From NCBI GenBank assembly GCA_019828595.1, contig JAHQRK010000001.1:310001-374000 (forward strand): a stretch of 64,000 bases of DNA. Direction: 5' to 3'. The stretch's first letter is position 1, and each line of letters begins with the position of its first letter. Under the pieces are notes generated by a model. It made no database searches, was not told where the DNA came from, and saw only the letters and a program-made list of their open reading frames with translations. Position numbers and translations under genes: made by a program. Positions 44,001 through 56,437 of this stretch are shown here, piece by piece. This DNA comes from Aphanomyces cochlioides. Its lineage: Eukaryota > Oomycota > Saprolegniomycetes > Saprolegniales > Verrucalvaceae.

Positions 44001-47000
44001 GCCTCGGCGGTTGTTTTGGCTTCCAAGTCTTCTACAATAGTGGACTTTTCTGTCTCAAGCGCTTGAAGCTGGGCCTGCAGTAATTGGCATTTTTCATTTA
44101 ATTCAGCAATTTGGCTGTGGACTGCTTGCTTTTCTGCCTCCAAAGTTGATATCTTTTCTTCAAGAGCTTGCGAATGTGCTTGAGACTGAGCTTTCTCCGA
44201 AGTAATAGCATTTATTTTGACCATGAGCTCTTGAATTTGACCAGCCGACCTTTGACTTGATTCGATTTCCTCAGCAAGTTTTTCAGTTTGAGCGGAGAAG
44301 TCTGACTGCAGAGCAAGCTTTTCTGCCTGCAAATCTGCCAGTTGGTCGGCCAAGTGCTTTAATTCACCAGCATGAACAGCCATGAGCTGACCTTCGAGCT
44401 CGTCGAAGTGTTTCTGCTGTGTTTCTCTTTCCTTTTCACTTGCCTGGATTCGATCAGTCAGCTCTGAAACTGACTGAGTTGCAGTCTCGACTTGGCTCTT
44501 TAGATCTGTAATTTGAGCCGTCAATGCATCGATTTTTGCTTGTTTGTCAGCAACAACGACATCCTTTTCGGCCTGCAATTGCTCCAACAACTCTTTGCTC
44601 TTCTGGTCGTTCGTCAAGTTCAAGACGTGGCGTTGGTGGTCGTCAATAATTCTCAACTTTTCTGCTTCTGCAGCATGTAGTTCATTTTGGGCCCTTTCAA
44701 GTGCCTCATTCTTGTCTTTGACTTCTGCCTCCAATGACGTCTTTTCATTCACGAGGGCATTTATCTTGTCGACAAATTCTTGGACTTTTTCGGCCGACTT
44801 GGCTTCAAACTCTTGGTGTTTGGCTAGAGTTTCCATTGTGCGTTCCTTTAGCTCAATCAACTCCAACTTTTCAAACTCCAACTCGCTGATCTTTTCCTGA
44901 GCTGAAGCCAAGTCTTGATTAAGACTTGCGATGGTTGCTTCCAGCTGCGTTTTCTCAATCAAAAGAGCTTCCTTGGATGAAGTCCATTCTTCAACCGATT
45001 TCTCTCGCTCTTGTAGTTCGGTCGCTAATTCGTCATAGCGCAATTGGCTTGTGCTGACCTGGGCTTCCAAATGCGCGTTTGCAAGTCGCAGCTCTTGAGC
45101 AATATTCAGAGCTGACACTCTTTCCTCTTCAAGTCCAGAGAGCTGCTCTGTCAAAGCAGTGATTTGGTCGTTCAGCTGTTGTTTGTCTTCACCGTTCGAA
45201 GCCTTTGCAGCACTTAATTGTTCCGTCAAATCGTTGATTTGTTCTTCAAGCACTTTCTGCCGAGATTCCCACTTTGCCAACTCTTCTTCCAATTTAGAAG
45301 TGGCGTTTGCTTTCTCGGCCGCGATAGCGTCGACTTGGGCTTTCAACTGGTCCAACTCTTCAGTCGCTGTTGTCGTCTCCTCCATTTCGAGCAATTGGTG
45401 CTTCAACGATTCGACTTGAGCCTCAAACTCAGCTGCCTGAGCTGCTGAAGCAACACAACGTTCCATGAGTTCGACATTTGAAACTTCAAGGGCCGATCGG
45501 GCGTCGTCGACTTTGTTGAGCCATTCTTTCGTCGACTCCAACTCGGCTTGAATTGATTTTTCTCGTTCTTCCCAGTCCGTTTTCTCGGCTTCCAAGCGCT
45601 GTAGCTCCCGGCGCGAGTTAACTAGATCGTCCTTGATCTTACCGACGGTTTCCTGCATGGCCATGCCTGCTTCTTCGTGACTCACACGCATTTCCGTGTG
45701 CAATTGAGCAGTCTTGTCAACTTGAGCCTCCAAAACTGCTACCTGCTCAAGATGCAACTTGGCTGCACGCTGCTCTGTCGCAACTCTGGTCTCAAGCCGT
45801 GCAATTTCAGCTTCAAAGTGCGCTTTTTCAGCCTGAAGAGTTTTTACCGCATCAGCCAATTGTGTCACCTGCTCTCCAGCACTGCCATGGGCTGTTTGAA
45901 GGCGTTCAACTTCAGCTTTTGCCTGCGCTTTCTCGTCATTTAGTCGGCGGATTGAATCGACGAGCTGGAGGACTTTGTCAGTTTTGTACGCTTGGAAAGT
46001 GTCGCCGTCGTCACCAGCGCGCTGCAGGTGCTTTTCGAGTTGAGCCACATCTGCTCGAACCGCAGTCAGTTCGTCTTCCAGAGCTCGAATCTTTTGTCGA
46101 CTCCTCTGTGCATCGTCTTCATCGAGGATTGAACCACGACGTACCGCTGCGACTTCATTTTCCAACGCTTGGACATCGAGACGACGTTTCTCGGCATCGT
46201 CTTCTGCATTGGCCAACTGGCGTCGCACGTTGATGAGCTCTTGCTCCAGCTCCAAGTTCTTGTTGTGGCGAACCTCAGCTTCTTTCTTGGCTGCGGCTTC
46301 AATTTTTACCATTTCCGCATGATTCTTTTCGGCTTCGGCCTTGGCTGCTACCAATTCTCCTTGAATATCCTTGAGCTCGTTCTCAAGAGTCTTGATCTTA
46401 GCAGTCAAATGTTCATTCGCCTCATCTTTGCTAGCTTTTGCTCCATTCAAAGCCTCGTCTTTGTCGACCAATGCTTGTTCCAAAGCATGGATCTTTCCTT
46501 CAAACTCCTCGACAAGTGCCATCTCCGCTAGTCTGTTCTTCTCAGTGTTATCCTTCACGACACGGAGCTCGTCCTTTAGCGCGAGCACTGTGCGGGATTC
46601 CTCCTCGAGCTGTTCACTCAATGTCACACTTACTTGGTGTTGGGCTTCAGTTTTAGCTTGCAGCTCTTCAATCTGCTGTTGCAACGAATTGCTCTTCTTG
46701 ACAGCTCTTTCCCACTCTTCCTGCATCTCTTGTTCGGCTTTAGCGGTGTCTGCTTGCAATGCTTCCATGTCGAGCTGCAATTTCTTCGACAAACTGCGCT
46801 CTTCCGCCAATGCATCTTCCAGAGCCTCAACTTGACGAGCGTTACTTGAACTGCGTTCCAATGCGCTGTTCAATTCCGCTTCTTTACGCTCCCAAGATTG
46901 CATTAGCTCCACTTGCTGAGCTTGGCTTGCTTCGTGATGTTGCTTCCATTGCTCCAATTCAGCTTGAAGTGATGAAATAGTTGCTTCAGAGGCTTTGAGA

Positions 47001-47482
47001 GCAATATCGAGGTCGTTTGATTCGTTCTTGGATGGTTTATGTGCTTCAACTTGCTTGAATGCATCGATCCAGTTCATTTCAGTAGAGAAAGCGTCGCCCA
47101 ATTGCTCATGGAGCCACGTCTGGACAAACAAGAGGCGGTCAATTCCGATTCGCACGTGGCTGGCCGAAGTCGCCAACGAATTTGCAGGTCCCATGGCTTG
47201 TTTGCTCTTCATCTCGTCGCTTTTCTTCTCCAGCATGGCAGCAACAAGCTGGAGATTGCGTAGCACGGTCGGCATCTCCTTCAACGAGCCTGGAGACGAG
47301 CCAGCCGCTTGCAACAGTTGTTGCTGGCGCTCCATCAACTGTGCAGATTGCAATAGGTGCTCCACAGACACAAAGAGACTCGCTGAAGCCTCTGATCCAT
47401 GCTTTTTGGACGCATCTTCAGCGCGTTTCCTTAATTTCTCGGCAATGCCGCGCACATGCGCGCTCAACTCTGCCGCCGACAT
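41064..47482 (-). CDS. Giant coiled-coil protein with C-terminal GOLD domain
   Basis: Five exons (47482-43847, 43804-43591, 43550-41515, 41466-41365, 41318-41064) join in frame to 2,080 residues; introns are 40-51 nt. An N-terminal helical region of ~150 residues is followed by about 1,600 residues of coiled coil rich in Glu, Ala, Lys and Gln. A GOLD-type beta domain (about 41610-41940) has IQWSFRIEEADTDINFALTF, GMLKFEWDNSFSWLNPKTLD and YHVSV, the hallmarks of this fold. More coiled coil follows. Giant coiled coil plus GOLD recalls FYCO1-like and golgin-like tethering proteins. I infer a vesicle or Golgi tether. I see no FYVE finger and no convincing RUN domain in the N-terminus, so FYCO1 orthology is not claimed. 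Confidence 0.8.
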
Positions 47483-48283
47483 CGAAGTGTGAAGCGGCAG
47501 TTTTTGATTAGATTAAAATTCATCCAATTAGAATACATTATTCCAAATCAGCAATTTAATTGGATTAAAATAATTATTGTCGTTTTGGTTCAAAACTGGA
47601 AATTTGAGATGTTTTGAAAATGTTTCAATTAATTGACGCATACACTATTTAAAGTTTACGCAAACATTTTCTTTTATTGACATCGATCATGACCATTAAA
47701 TAGTGTAATTTCAAACGTTTTAAATGTTTGAAAACATGTTCGAAACATTCAATTTCTTTTCACTTGAAATTTGTATGCGTCAATTGTTGCGTCAATTTGC
47801 TTGTGTCAAAATTTATTCCGTACGACTCCAGTTTTTTATTAAAACCACAATATAAAACAGATAAATTTATTTGGCAATATTGTCAATTTCAGTCTAATTT
47901 GTATTTTTAACCAAAAATCAAATGCATTTCCAAATCGATTTGACCATACTGAAGCCAAGTTCAACCGAATATTGGCCAAATTAATTGTATGTGAGTTAGG
48001 GTGTGTTTGGGTGTGTTTTGCGTGAATTAGTTAAATACTCGATTCTGATTGGCTGCGAGATTTGGAAATCGATTAAAAAAATCGATACATTTCCAGCCCA
48101 TCTCACTATTTAGAATGAATCTCACAATATTTTACTAATTTATCCAATTAAAAGTCTTCATTATCAAAATATTGACCAATCAATTATCCCATGGGATCCA
48201 ATTAAAGCATTCTGATTGGTTGAAATTAACCAATCAATTAGCATAATACCGGAATGCACGACGATGATTGGCTCATATTTTTG
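47483..48283. other. AT-rich intergenic with CCAAT boxes and an inverted repeat
   Basis: No gene is supported. CCAATTAAA-type words occur at about 47517, 47560, 48145 and 48200, and CTGATTGG/ACCAATCA words at 48038, 48175, 48212 and 48228. A 13-bp perfect inverted repeat is listed separately. Confidence 0.5.
47631..47785. repeat. Inverted repeat AATTGACGCATAC / GTATGCGTCAATT
   Basis: Perfect 13-bp arms at 47631-47643 and 47773-47785, with an inner pair ACACTATTTA (about 47642) and TAAATAGTGT (about 47698). It could form a fold-back or mark an old element. Confidence 0.5.
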
Positions 48284-49567
48284 TTACGACGCACTCAAAG
48301 CAAACTTTTGTGACATGGACCCTTTCGAGTGGATGCACGAGATGGCTTCGGCAAGGAACGGCGCAACACTTAGCGTGACGATCTTGGAGCTCTTGGAGTC
48401 TTCCATGGCCTCAGCGCATGGAATTGTATTGGTCGTGACGACCAAATCCAAGTCCTCGCAATCGTTCAGCGCTTGAATCGCCTAAATACAAAGAAAAATG
48501 AGTGATAGATGACCGACACCAAACATTGGCGGAGAATCGTCCATGGACGCAAAACGCGCTCACTGTTGCAGCGCCGTGGCTCTTGAGCAACTTGGCAACC
48601 TCAATCAGCGTTGAGCCTAATCATTTTGCCCATGAATATGCGAGATGCTAGTTGTGGAGTGTACCAGTATCAACGAGATTGTCGACGACAATGCAGTCCT
48701 TGCCTTCTACGTCACCAACCAACTCCCCAGGGAGCGAGCGATCCAAAACGTGTTTCTTGACGACCATTGCCATCGGGAGTGCTAGGAAAAAGGACGTGAG
48801 TCGAGGTTTTGAGAAGAGAGCTTACAGTGGTCATATGTGCGCTCCAATATGTCACGAAAGAGCAGAGCACGACGGACAGCAGAAGCATGAGGAGCAACCA
48901 CACACGGATTTTGGATTTGTCTCTCGCTAAAAAAGACAGAGCCAACAGGAGCAGCATTGAGATTGTCCACGGGAATTTCAGGCTTGAAGAACCCTTCAAT
49001 TTGAGAACTGTGGAGATCCACAGTCACAACATGATCGACTCCCATCTCTTCCAACATACGCGCGACATCAGCAGCAGAAATTGGACCTCGGCCTTTGGAT
49101 ACCATGTCTTGGCGTGCGTACCCGTAGAACGGAATGACAGCAACGATTGTTTTCGCCGACGCACGACGCATTGCTGCAATACTGAGGAGCAATTCCATGA
49201 TACGATCAACCGTAATTGTCGAGCAGACGATATACACGCGTTGTCCGCGTACATTTTCTTGGACATGAATCGACGTTTCTCCATCGGCAAAACGCGCTAC
49301 ATCCATCTTGCTCATGTTAATGCCAAGGTACGATGCGATTTCATCAGCGATTGGAGTATCGTCGCATTTAAACAGCTTGACCGTCTTGCCGATGTCGGGA
49401 TGGAGCTTCCCCTTGTAGAAGTGCCATCTTTTCGTCGTCAGCGATTCCTTGTTATACGCCTTTTGATGTCCAAGGCCGCAAACGAGACCGACGGATGCCG
49501 CCACACTCGCCGACCGAAGATATCGGTGGAGCATAAAGCTTTGAATGCAACTTGAAAAAGCACCCAT
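48284..49567 (-). CDS. PRPS: Ribose-phosphate pyrophosphokinase (PRPP synthetase)
   Basis: Four exons (49567-48826, 48781-48665, 48616-48525, 48481-48284), introns of 40-48 nt, total 382 residues. The enzyme makes PRPP from ribose 5-phosphate and ATP. Motifs visible: FADGETSIHVQENVRGQ, IPFYGYARQDMVSKGRGPIS, VDLHSSQIEGFF, the short MAMVVKKH lysine segment and the PRPP-binding loop CIVVDNLVDTGSTLIE, the last split by an intron. The N-terminal ~45 residues are extra, with a hydrophobic AASVGLVCGLG stretch that might be a targeting sequence. The eukaryotic consensus DDxxDTxGT is here DNLVDTGST, with Asn replacing one Asp. The C-terminus ends MSQKFALSAS. Confidence 0.92.
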
Positions 49568-49835
49568 TATTTATATTTTGTCTGCTCCTGTATTCAGTTC
49601 CTTCAATGAAAATAACGGTTACATTAGATACAGGATTAATCTAATTAGAGACTTGTCCGAACTAGATAATTTGTCAGCTTCAAATATGTTTCTACTTTGA
49701 GACAAAATAGAAATATCCTTATTTGTATGAAATAGATACAATACAAAGCTAAGCAGTGGGTGCAGAAACGATAGAAATATGATTTCCTTGATTTTGCAAA
49801 CAAGAAGTGAGTTCGACATCGGCCATAATGATGAC

Positions 49836-52734
49836 TTAGGCCAAAGCTGCACGCTCGATGCGTGCTTCAAATACAATGCTATGGCGCTCCACTTGAGCTG
49901 AAAGCAAAGCAGGTTCGGCTGCGCGTGCTTTTTTCAGCTGTTGACGCCGGCGTCGACGCACGATAAGACACTTCACTTGCTTGAAAAGGATATAGACTTG
50001 TCTTGAGTTGAACAAGACAACGAGGACAATCTGAAGCACAAGAGCGACCATGCCAGCAAATTCTTGAACCTCTGGATCCACAGTGGTTGTGATAAAAGAT
50101 GACAGAAGCGCATATGTGATAATTTTCATCACATACGCCGTGGACGCGCAAATGGTTTGAAACTCGAGCAGATATGGGCGGCAGTGCGTCGTGTAGAGAA
50201 ACATCGAGAATTGAAGTATCAGCAGCAATGACAGTTGCGTCGGGACGTCTGAAACACGGCCAACAATCACGCCACTGCAAATCTCGGCTGCCATTTTCGG
50301 CACGAAAAAGTAGCGCTGGTCGAATGTGTAGTACTTGTAGTACGCCCCGAAGGGGAACTTGATTGCTGGATCGTTCACTTGTGCTTCATCTTTTCCATAC
50401 AGGACGAATAGACCCAGGAGAAGTACACCAACGCACACAATTACCAGCGAAAGGGATGCAAACGCAACAGATTGGCTGTTTGCATACCGCATTTGAAAGC
50501 ATGACGTCATACTGAGTGCATATTCGCTCAGGAGCGCAACACCGACAACTGCTTGAAGCACGCAGCAGGCAAACAGATTCGAACGAGGCAGTTCATCCCG
50601 CAGTGATTGTTTCACCTTGTTGAATCTACAAGCCAAGGTCAATGTCAAGCGAGATCCATGAAGATGACGCACTTTTTAGCCGCAAAGATGGTGACGAGGC
50701 CATACAATAAAGACACAAGCGCCACAACTAAGCCTATGACGCAGCCCAAACCAGCCACCGTCGTTGCAAAGAGCTTCTCTGGCTCAATGTGGAGTCTCTT
50801 GGCGTAGGCAAGCACACCAGCAACGATATCTCCATTGGCAATTGAAATCGAGGGAGGTGAAGGCGACGATCGAGACGGCTGTCGTTGCACAAACTGCGTC
50901 CAAGCCAACGAATCAGTAAAATCATGATAGAATGGCGGCGCTCCTGGCATTTCCAAATGTCCAGACGACGCGATGAATTGAAGATAGTCAAACATGATAC
51001 CAATCGTGAAAACGTCCGCGGATGGCATGGCCAGCGCCGTTGCCGAGGCCACGGAAGCAGTTCTACGAGGCAAGAGAATGAAGGGGAAATGTTTCAAGGG
51101 AAGCATACCCTGCTCCAATCGTTGAAATGGCAGTCGAGACAGTCGTGACCGTCGATGTTGCAGAAGCAAGCACAGTTAAGACACTTGTTGTGACTGCTGT
51201 CGTCACAACAAAAGACGACGAGTGCGAGACTAGACGTTGGAAATGGCTCGAAAACATGGAAGGTGGCAATATTGTCACGTTGGATGAATTGAAATTGTCT
51301 AGGGGCCACGTATCTGAGTTGTGAATCAAGCAAGTAAACGATACCATGACGACGATGCATTTGTGTCAGATTGTCATCGAAAAGTTCAGTTGCCAGTGCA
51401 AGGATGGACGCATTGGAAGCTTCAGTTGGCAATGTTGTCGAGAGAAGTGCGTCAGTCGTCGTAGGACTTGCTGGTGAGGCTGTTGGCTCCAAGGTGGTCG
51501 GCGAAGTTGAAGTAGATGGAGCTTCTGATGTCGATTCTACTTGCGATGGAGATGGTGTCTCAGGAGACGGTGTCACAATTTCCGTGGGAGAAATCGCAGT
51601 CATTGGAGGCGATTGAGAAGAGGTAAGTGGAGGGTTCGAGGTTGTAGCCACAGGACTGGCGGATGTAGGAGGTGCAATGGAATATGAAGGTTGAGGAGAG
51701 AGCGCAAGTGACTCTGAGGTCGCAGGGCTTGGTGAAGCAGTGGACTCAGGCAAGTCTGTACTTTGTGGGGCTTCTGTGGGGGTTGAAATGGGCCTGGATG
51801 TTGGATTTAGCGACGATTCAAGTGGAACGAAAGTGATTGGTGGCTCTGACTCAGTTGACGAAGGGGAAGGGGGCTCCGTCGTCTCGACCGAAGTTGATGT
51901 TGATGGAGGCAGAGTTGGAGCTGGGCTGAGTGGTGCTGCGGTTGAAACAAGCGTTGGATTGGGGGTGAGAGGTGTCTGAGTTGGATTTGTCGTAGGTGGT
52001 GTACGAAGCGGGGGAAGCGTTGGCCTGGGTGGTAGATAAGTCAGTGGTACGCTCGAGGTAGACGGCGATTTTGTGCTTGGCTTCGTAGTTGGTGGACTAG
52101 TTGCAGGCGGACTTGTCGTAGGTGGGGGGGCCAGAGTTGTAGAAGGACTCGATGGCTTGGATGTAGACGGGGCCTTTGTTTGTGGTGGAGGGGAAAAAAT
52201 CGTTGGAGGTGGCGTTGGCTTGGTTGTTGGAATGGTCGTAGATGGTTCAATGGAAGTTGGTCGCACAGTAATTGTTGGCATAACAGTTGTCTCTGGTGGA
52301 GGAGGATTCGTAGTGGGATCAATTGTAGTCCGAGGAGGATTTGTGGTAAGTTTAATTGTCGTTGAAGGTGTCTCCGTTGTGGTTTGTATCGTTGTCGGTG
52401 GAGCTGTCGGCTCTGGTGTTATTGCTTGTCCTTCGCGGGTGTCGTAGCAAGCTCCGTCGCTGCAGCACATGGTTTGTACATTAAACGTCAAGTCAATATT
52501 CGAAGCAAAGCAATCCCCACCGAAGCAATGTGGATTCGTCAATGTTTTTCCATTGTGAACTTGACAGCACAGCGTGTTCACTCCGTTTTCATCTGTGCCC
52601 GTACTGGAGCATACTTCATATTCCACATGTGTCCACGTCGATGGATCGGCTGTAGCGATCGGATCGAACTGTAAATGCCGCCTTTGCGCATTCAAAGCAA
52701 CAAGCGATGCAATCAGTGGTAAAACGATCCTCAT
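49836..52734 (-). CDS. TRP-like channel with signal peptide and mucin-like stalk
   Basis: Four exons (52734-51345, 51298-51109, 51062-50673, 50625-49836) with 46-47-nt introns give 919 residues. It begins with a signal peptide, then a Cys-rich domain (VEYEVCSSTG, LCCQVHNGKTL, CCSDGACYD). About 300 residues dominated by Thr, Pro and Ser follow, a probable O-glycosylated stalk. The second half contains many membrane helices and segments such as PFGAYYKYYTFDQRYFFVPK and FLYTTHCRPYLLEFQT, resembling the fungal TRP-like/Pkd2 family. I infer a surface channel or sensor with a mucin-like ectodomain. The second intron could be read as 31 nt, but the 46-nt alternative keeps the same frame and fits the other introns. 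It shares a 185-bp divergent promoter with the bL35 gene. Confidence 0.75.
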
Positions 52735-52846
52735 CTTTGCCTCCTTCTTGGAGAATGAGTTGCTTTGGGCATGAGATGTCTTCTCTGCATGTGTGCTTCT
52801 TCCCCAAGTTGAAACCGAAATGACACATCAAAATGATCCGTATAGT

Positions 52847-52890
52847 TATCCGGATAATATTGACCCGGATAAATAATGGTTATCCGGATG
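52847..52890. promoter_or_regulatory. Triple TATCCGG element in the TRP-like/bL35 divergent promoter
   Basis: TTATCCGGATAA (52847-52858), CCCGGATAAA (about 52865) and TTATCCGGAT (52881-52890) lie in the 185 bp between two divergent start codons (52734 minus, 52920 plus), the last only 30 bp from the bL35 ATG. Confidence 0.6.
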
Positions 52891-52919
52891 ATTTAAGCGG
52901 CGCACCAGTCATTTCCACC

Positions 52920-53296
52920 ATGTCGTTCTTGAGGTTGGCGTCGATTACAATGATTGATGGAATCTCAAGCTTGTATCTCTATGTAGAGCTGCCTTTGCGT
53001 GCACGACTGGCCTTTTGTCCCGAGGAGCGTTGACTCCATCGTCCTTGGCATTTGGATCTGCGCGTCCACCTGCCATGATGTCTATGCAAGTTCGTGACAT
53101 GGGCTACAAACTCAAGACCAAGTCGGCTGTGAAGAAGCGTTTCTTTGTTAACGCCAACGGAAACATCAAGCGTGGACAAGCCGGCAAGCGCCACTTGGCC
53201 ACAGATAAGAACCGTCAACGCATTCGACGATTGGGCCAAGCGGCCACCGTCACTGGCCAAATCAAGAAGAATATCTTGGCCATGTTGCACAATTAA
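52920..53296 (+). CDS. MRPL35: Mitochondrial ribosomal protein bL35
   Basis: A 14-nt first exon (52920-52933, MSFL plus two bases) is joined by a 53-nt intron to 52987-53296, giving 107 residues. A presequence of about 40 residues precedes the bL35 core: YKLKTKSAVKKRFFVNANG, KRGQAGKRHLATDKNRQR and IRRLGQA..., typical of this small basic large-subunit protein. The tiny first exon is supported because it restores a Met start directly after the promoter element, and the alternative downstream Met would leave no presequence. The product would act in the mitochondrial ribosome. Confidence 0.9.
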
Positions 53297-53664
53297 ACTC
53301 AAATGCGTCGAGTTATTAGAACCTGCTGCTTTGCTTTTGAAGTTACCACTGGAAACATGCATGCAAGTGTTCTCCAGATCGTCTAGGAAGAACTCAGCGT
53401 GTCGTCATTGGCCTTTCGGCCTCATGTGTTGATAGCAGGAGATGAGAAGTCCAGTGGTATGAGGAACAGGATGAAGTCTGCTGCTCTGTAATCGCATGCG
53501 TTGGAAATGAACATGTCTACGATGCGATCTCATCGACGAATAATCTCACATTCAGTCGAAATCTTCTTGAGAATGCTGCGGGGCGTGCTGTGGTCCTATG
53601 AAACCGCTGGCCCCTCCGTAAGCAGCATGGTTGGAATATGCAACTTGCCATCATTAGATCTCGT
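53297..53664. other. Intergenic between convergent genes
   Basis: About 370 bp between the 3' ends of bL35 and the CIPK-like kinase. No gene or clear repeat is seen. Confidence 0.4.
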
Positions 53665-55381
<1,717 letters not shown>

Positions 55382-55405
55382 CACGACGGTTTTTGGAAAA
55401 TGAGC

Positions 55406-55445
55406 TATCCGGATAAAACGCGACTCACGATCCAGTATTATCCGG
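55406..55445. promoter_or_regulatory. TATCCGG pair in an 83-bp divergent promoter
   Basis: TATCCGGATA (55406-55415) and TTATCCGG (55438-55445) occupy the tiny space between the start codons of the CIPK-like kinase (55381, minus) and the TPR gene (55465, plus). Confidence 0.65.
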
Positions 55446-55464
55446 ACCTCTATCACTTCCCAGG

Positions 55465-56414
55465 ATGCTCCGTCGAGCAAAGATCGTTGGGCAACGCTGT
55501 ATTGTCCGGCAACTTCCTATCCGTCGGGCACACACGCAGAGCTACGAAGAACTAAAGGCAGACTTTGCGCATTGGGCACGGAAAGAAGCGGCTCTGATTG
55601 GTCTCTTTCTCGCAACGGGACTCGGTGTCGTTGCTGCATATGCATACCGAGAAGATGCGCCTGTAAAACAAATGGTCTATTGTATCAACCAAGCCAAGGC
55701 TGCGGCCGAAAAAGGCAACAAGACAGAGGCGCGACAGTTGACACAACGTGCGTATGCCATTGCAAAGTCAGTGAGTCCACGAGGTACGCTGAGTTGGAGA
55801 ATGACAATGAAATGCGCGCAAACTTTATATATTAGAACGGCATTTACACGAATTGGCCTTTTCGATTGCAGCACAATACGACGCTGCAGAACAGTATAAC
55901 CTTGCCAAGAAATACTACTTGGAGGTATGTTTGATGACAATTTCATGGCTTACCTACAGCAATAGGCGATTGATCACATTCCGTACATGAAACATGCGAT
56001 CGAAAAAGGCGAATTGCACCGCATGATTACTCTAGACCGGATTGCTCAATGCTGCCATAACGTGTACAAGTCCCCTTGCTTGACTTCGCATCTCATATCA
56101 GCCATGTCATAGTTCCGATGCGGAGAACGCAGTGCGCTATTACGAAGAAGCTCTAGCAATCCATGTTCAGCACAAGAGTGAATCTTGCACTGGGATCGAC
56201 TTAGAAGGCTGTGCCATTTGGTACAACTATGGTACAACCGCGCTTGCTATATTTCATCTTAGTATTTCTTCTGGTAGGTCGTCTCTGTCAGGACATGGGC
56301 AACCCAGTCAAGGCCCGATCTCTCCTCCAAGCTGTTCAAAAGATCGGCGTGAAATGCCGCATTCCTCAGGACAAGCTCGCACTGATTGAAAAAAATTTGG
56401 CACATGAAGATTAA
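55465..56414 (+). CDS. Mitochondrial membrane-anchored TPR protein
   Basis: Five exons (55465-55783, 55836-55924, 55966-56063, 56113-56231, 56278-56414) give 253 residues. The N-terminus MLRRAKIVGQRCIVRQLPIR is a mitochondrial presequence, followed by one hydrophobic helix (IGLFLATGLGVVAAYAY). The remainder forms tetratricopeptide-like helix pairs (AKAAAEKGNKTEARQLTQRA, FSIAAQYDAAEQYNLAKKYY, AVRYYEEALAIHVQH, LCQDMGNPVKARSLLQAVQK). I infer an inner-membrane assembly or import helper; no specific orthologue is recognised. All splices are supported by frame and by TPR periodicity. Its last codons end 23 bp before the convergent PKD2-like gene, and a piece of this tail has been copied into the tandem array. 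Confidence 0.75.
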
Positions 56415-56437
56415 ATGTATATGTATGTCAAATGATC

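Noticed and set aside
43829..47511. Many plus-strand Ser/Phe/Leu-rich open frames opposite the coiled-coil gene
   Set aside because: They arise from the antisense of Glu/Lys/Leu heptads; no homology and no splice logic.
48216..48476. Plus-strand open frame with Met start over the PRPP synthetase 3' exon
   Set aside because: It is the antisense of a well-supported coding exon.
51314..51344. A 31-nt intron in the TRP-like gene
   Set aside because: A 46-nt alternative with the same frame fits the size range better.
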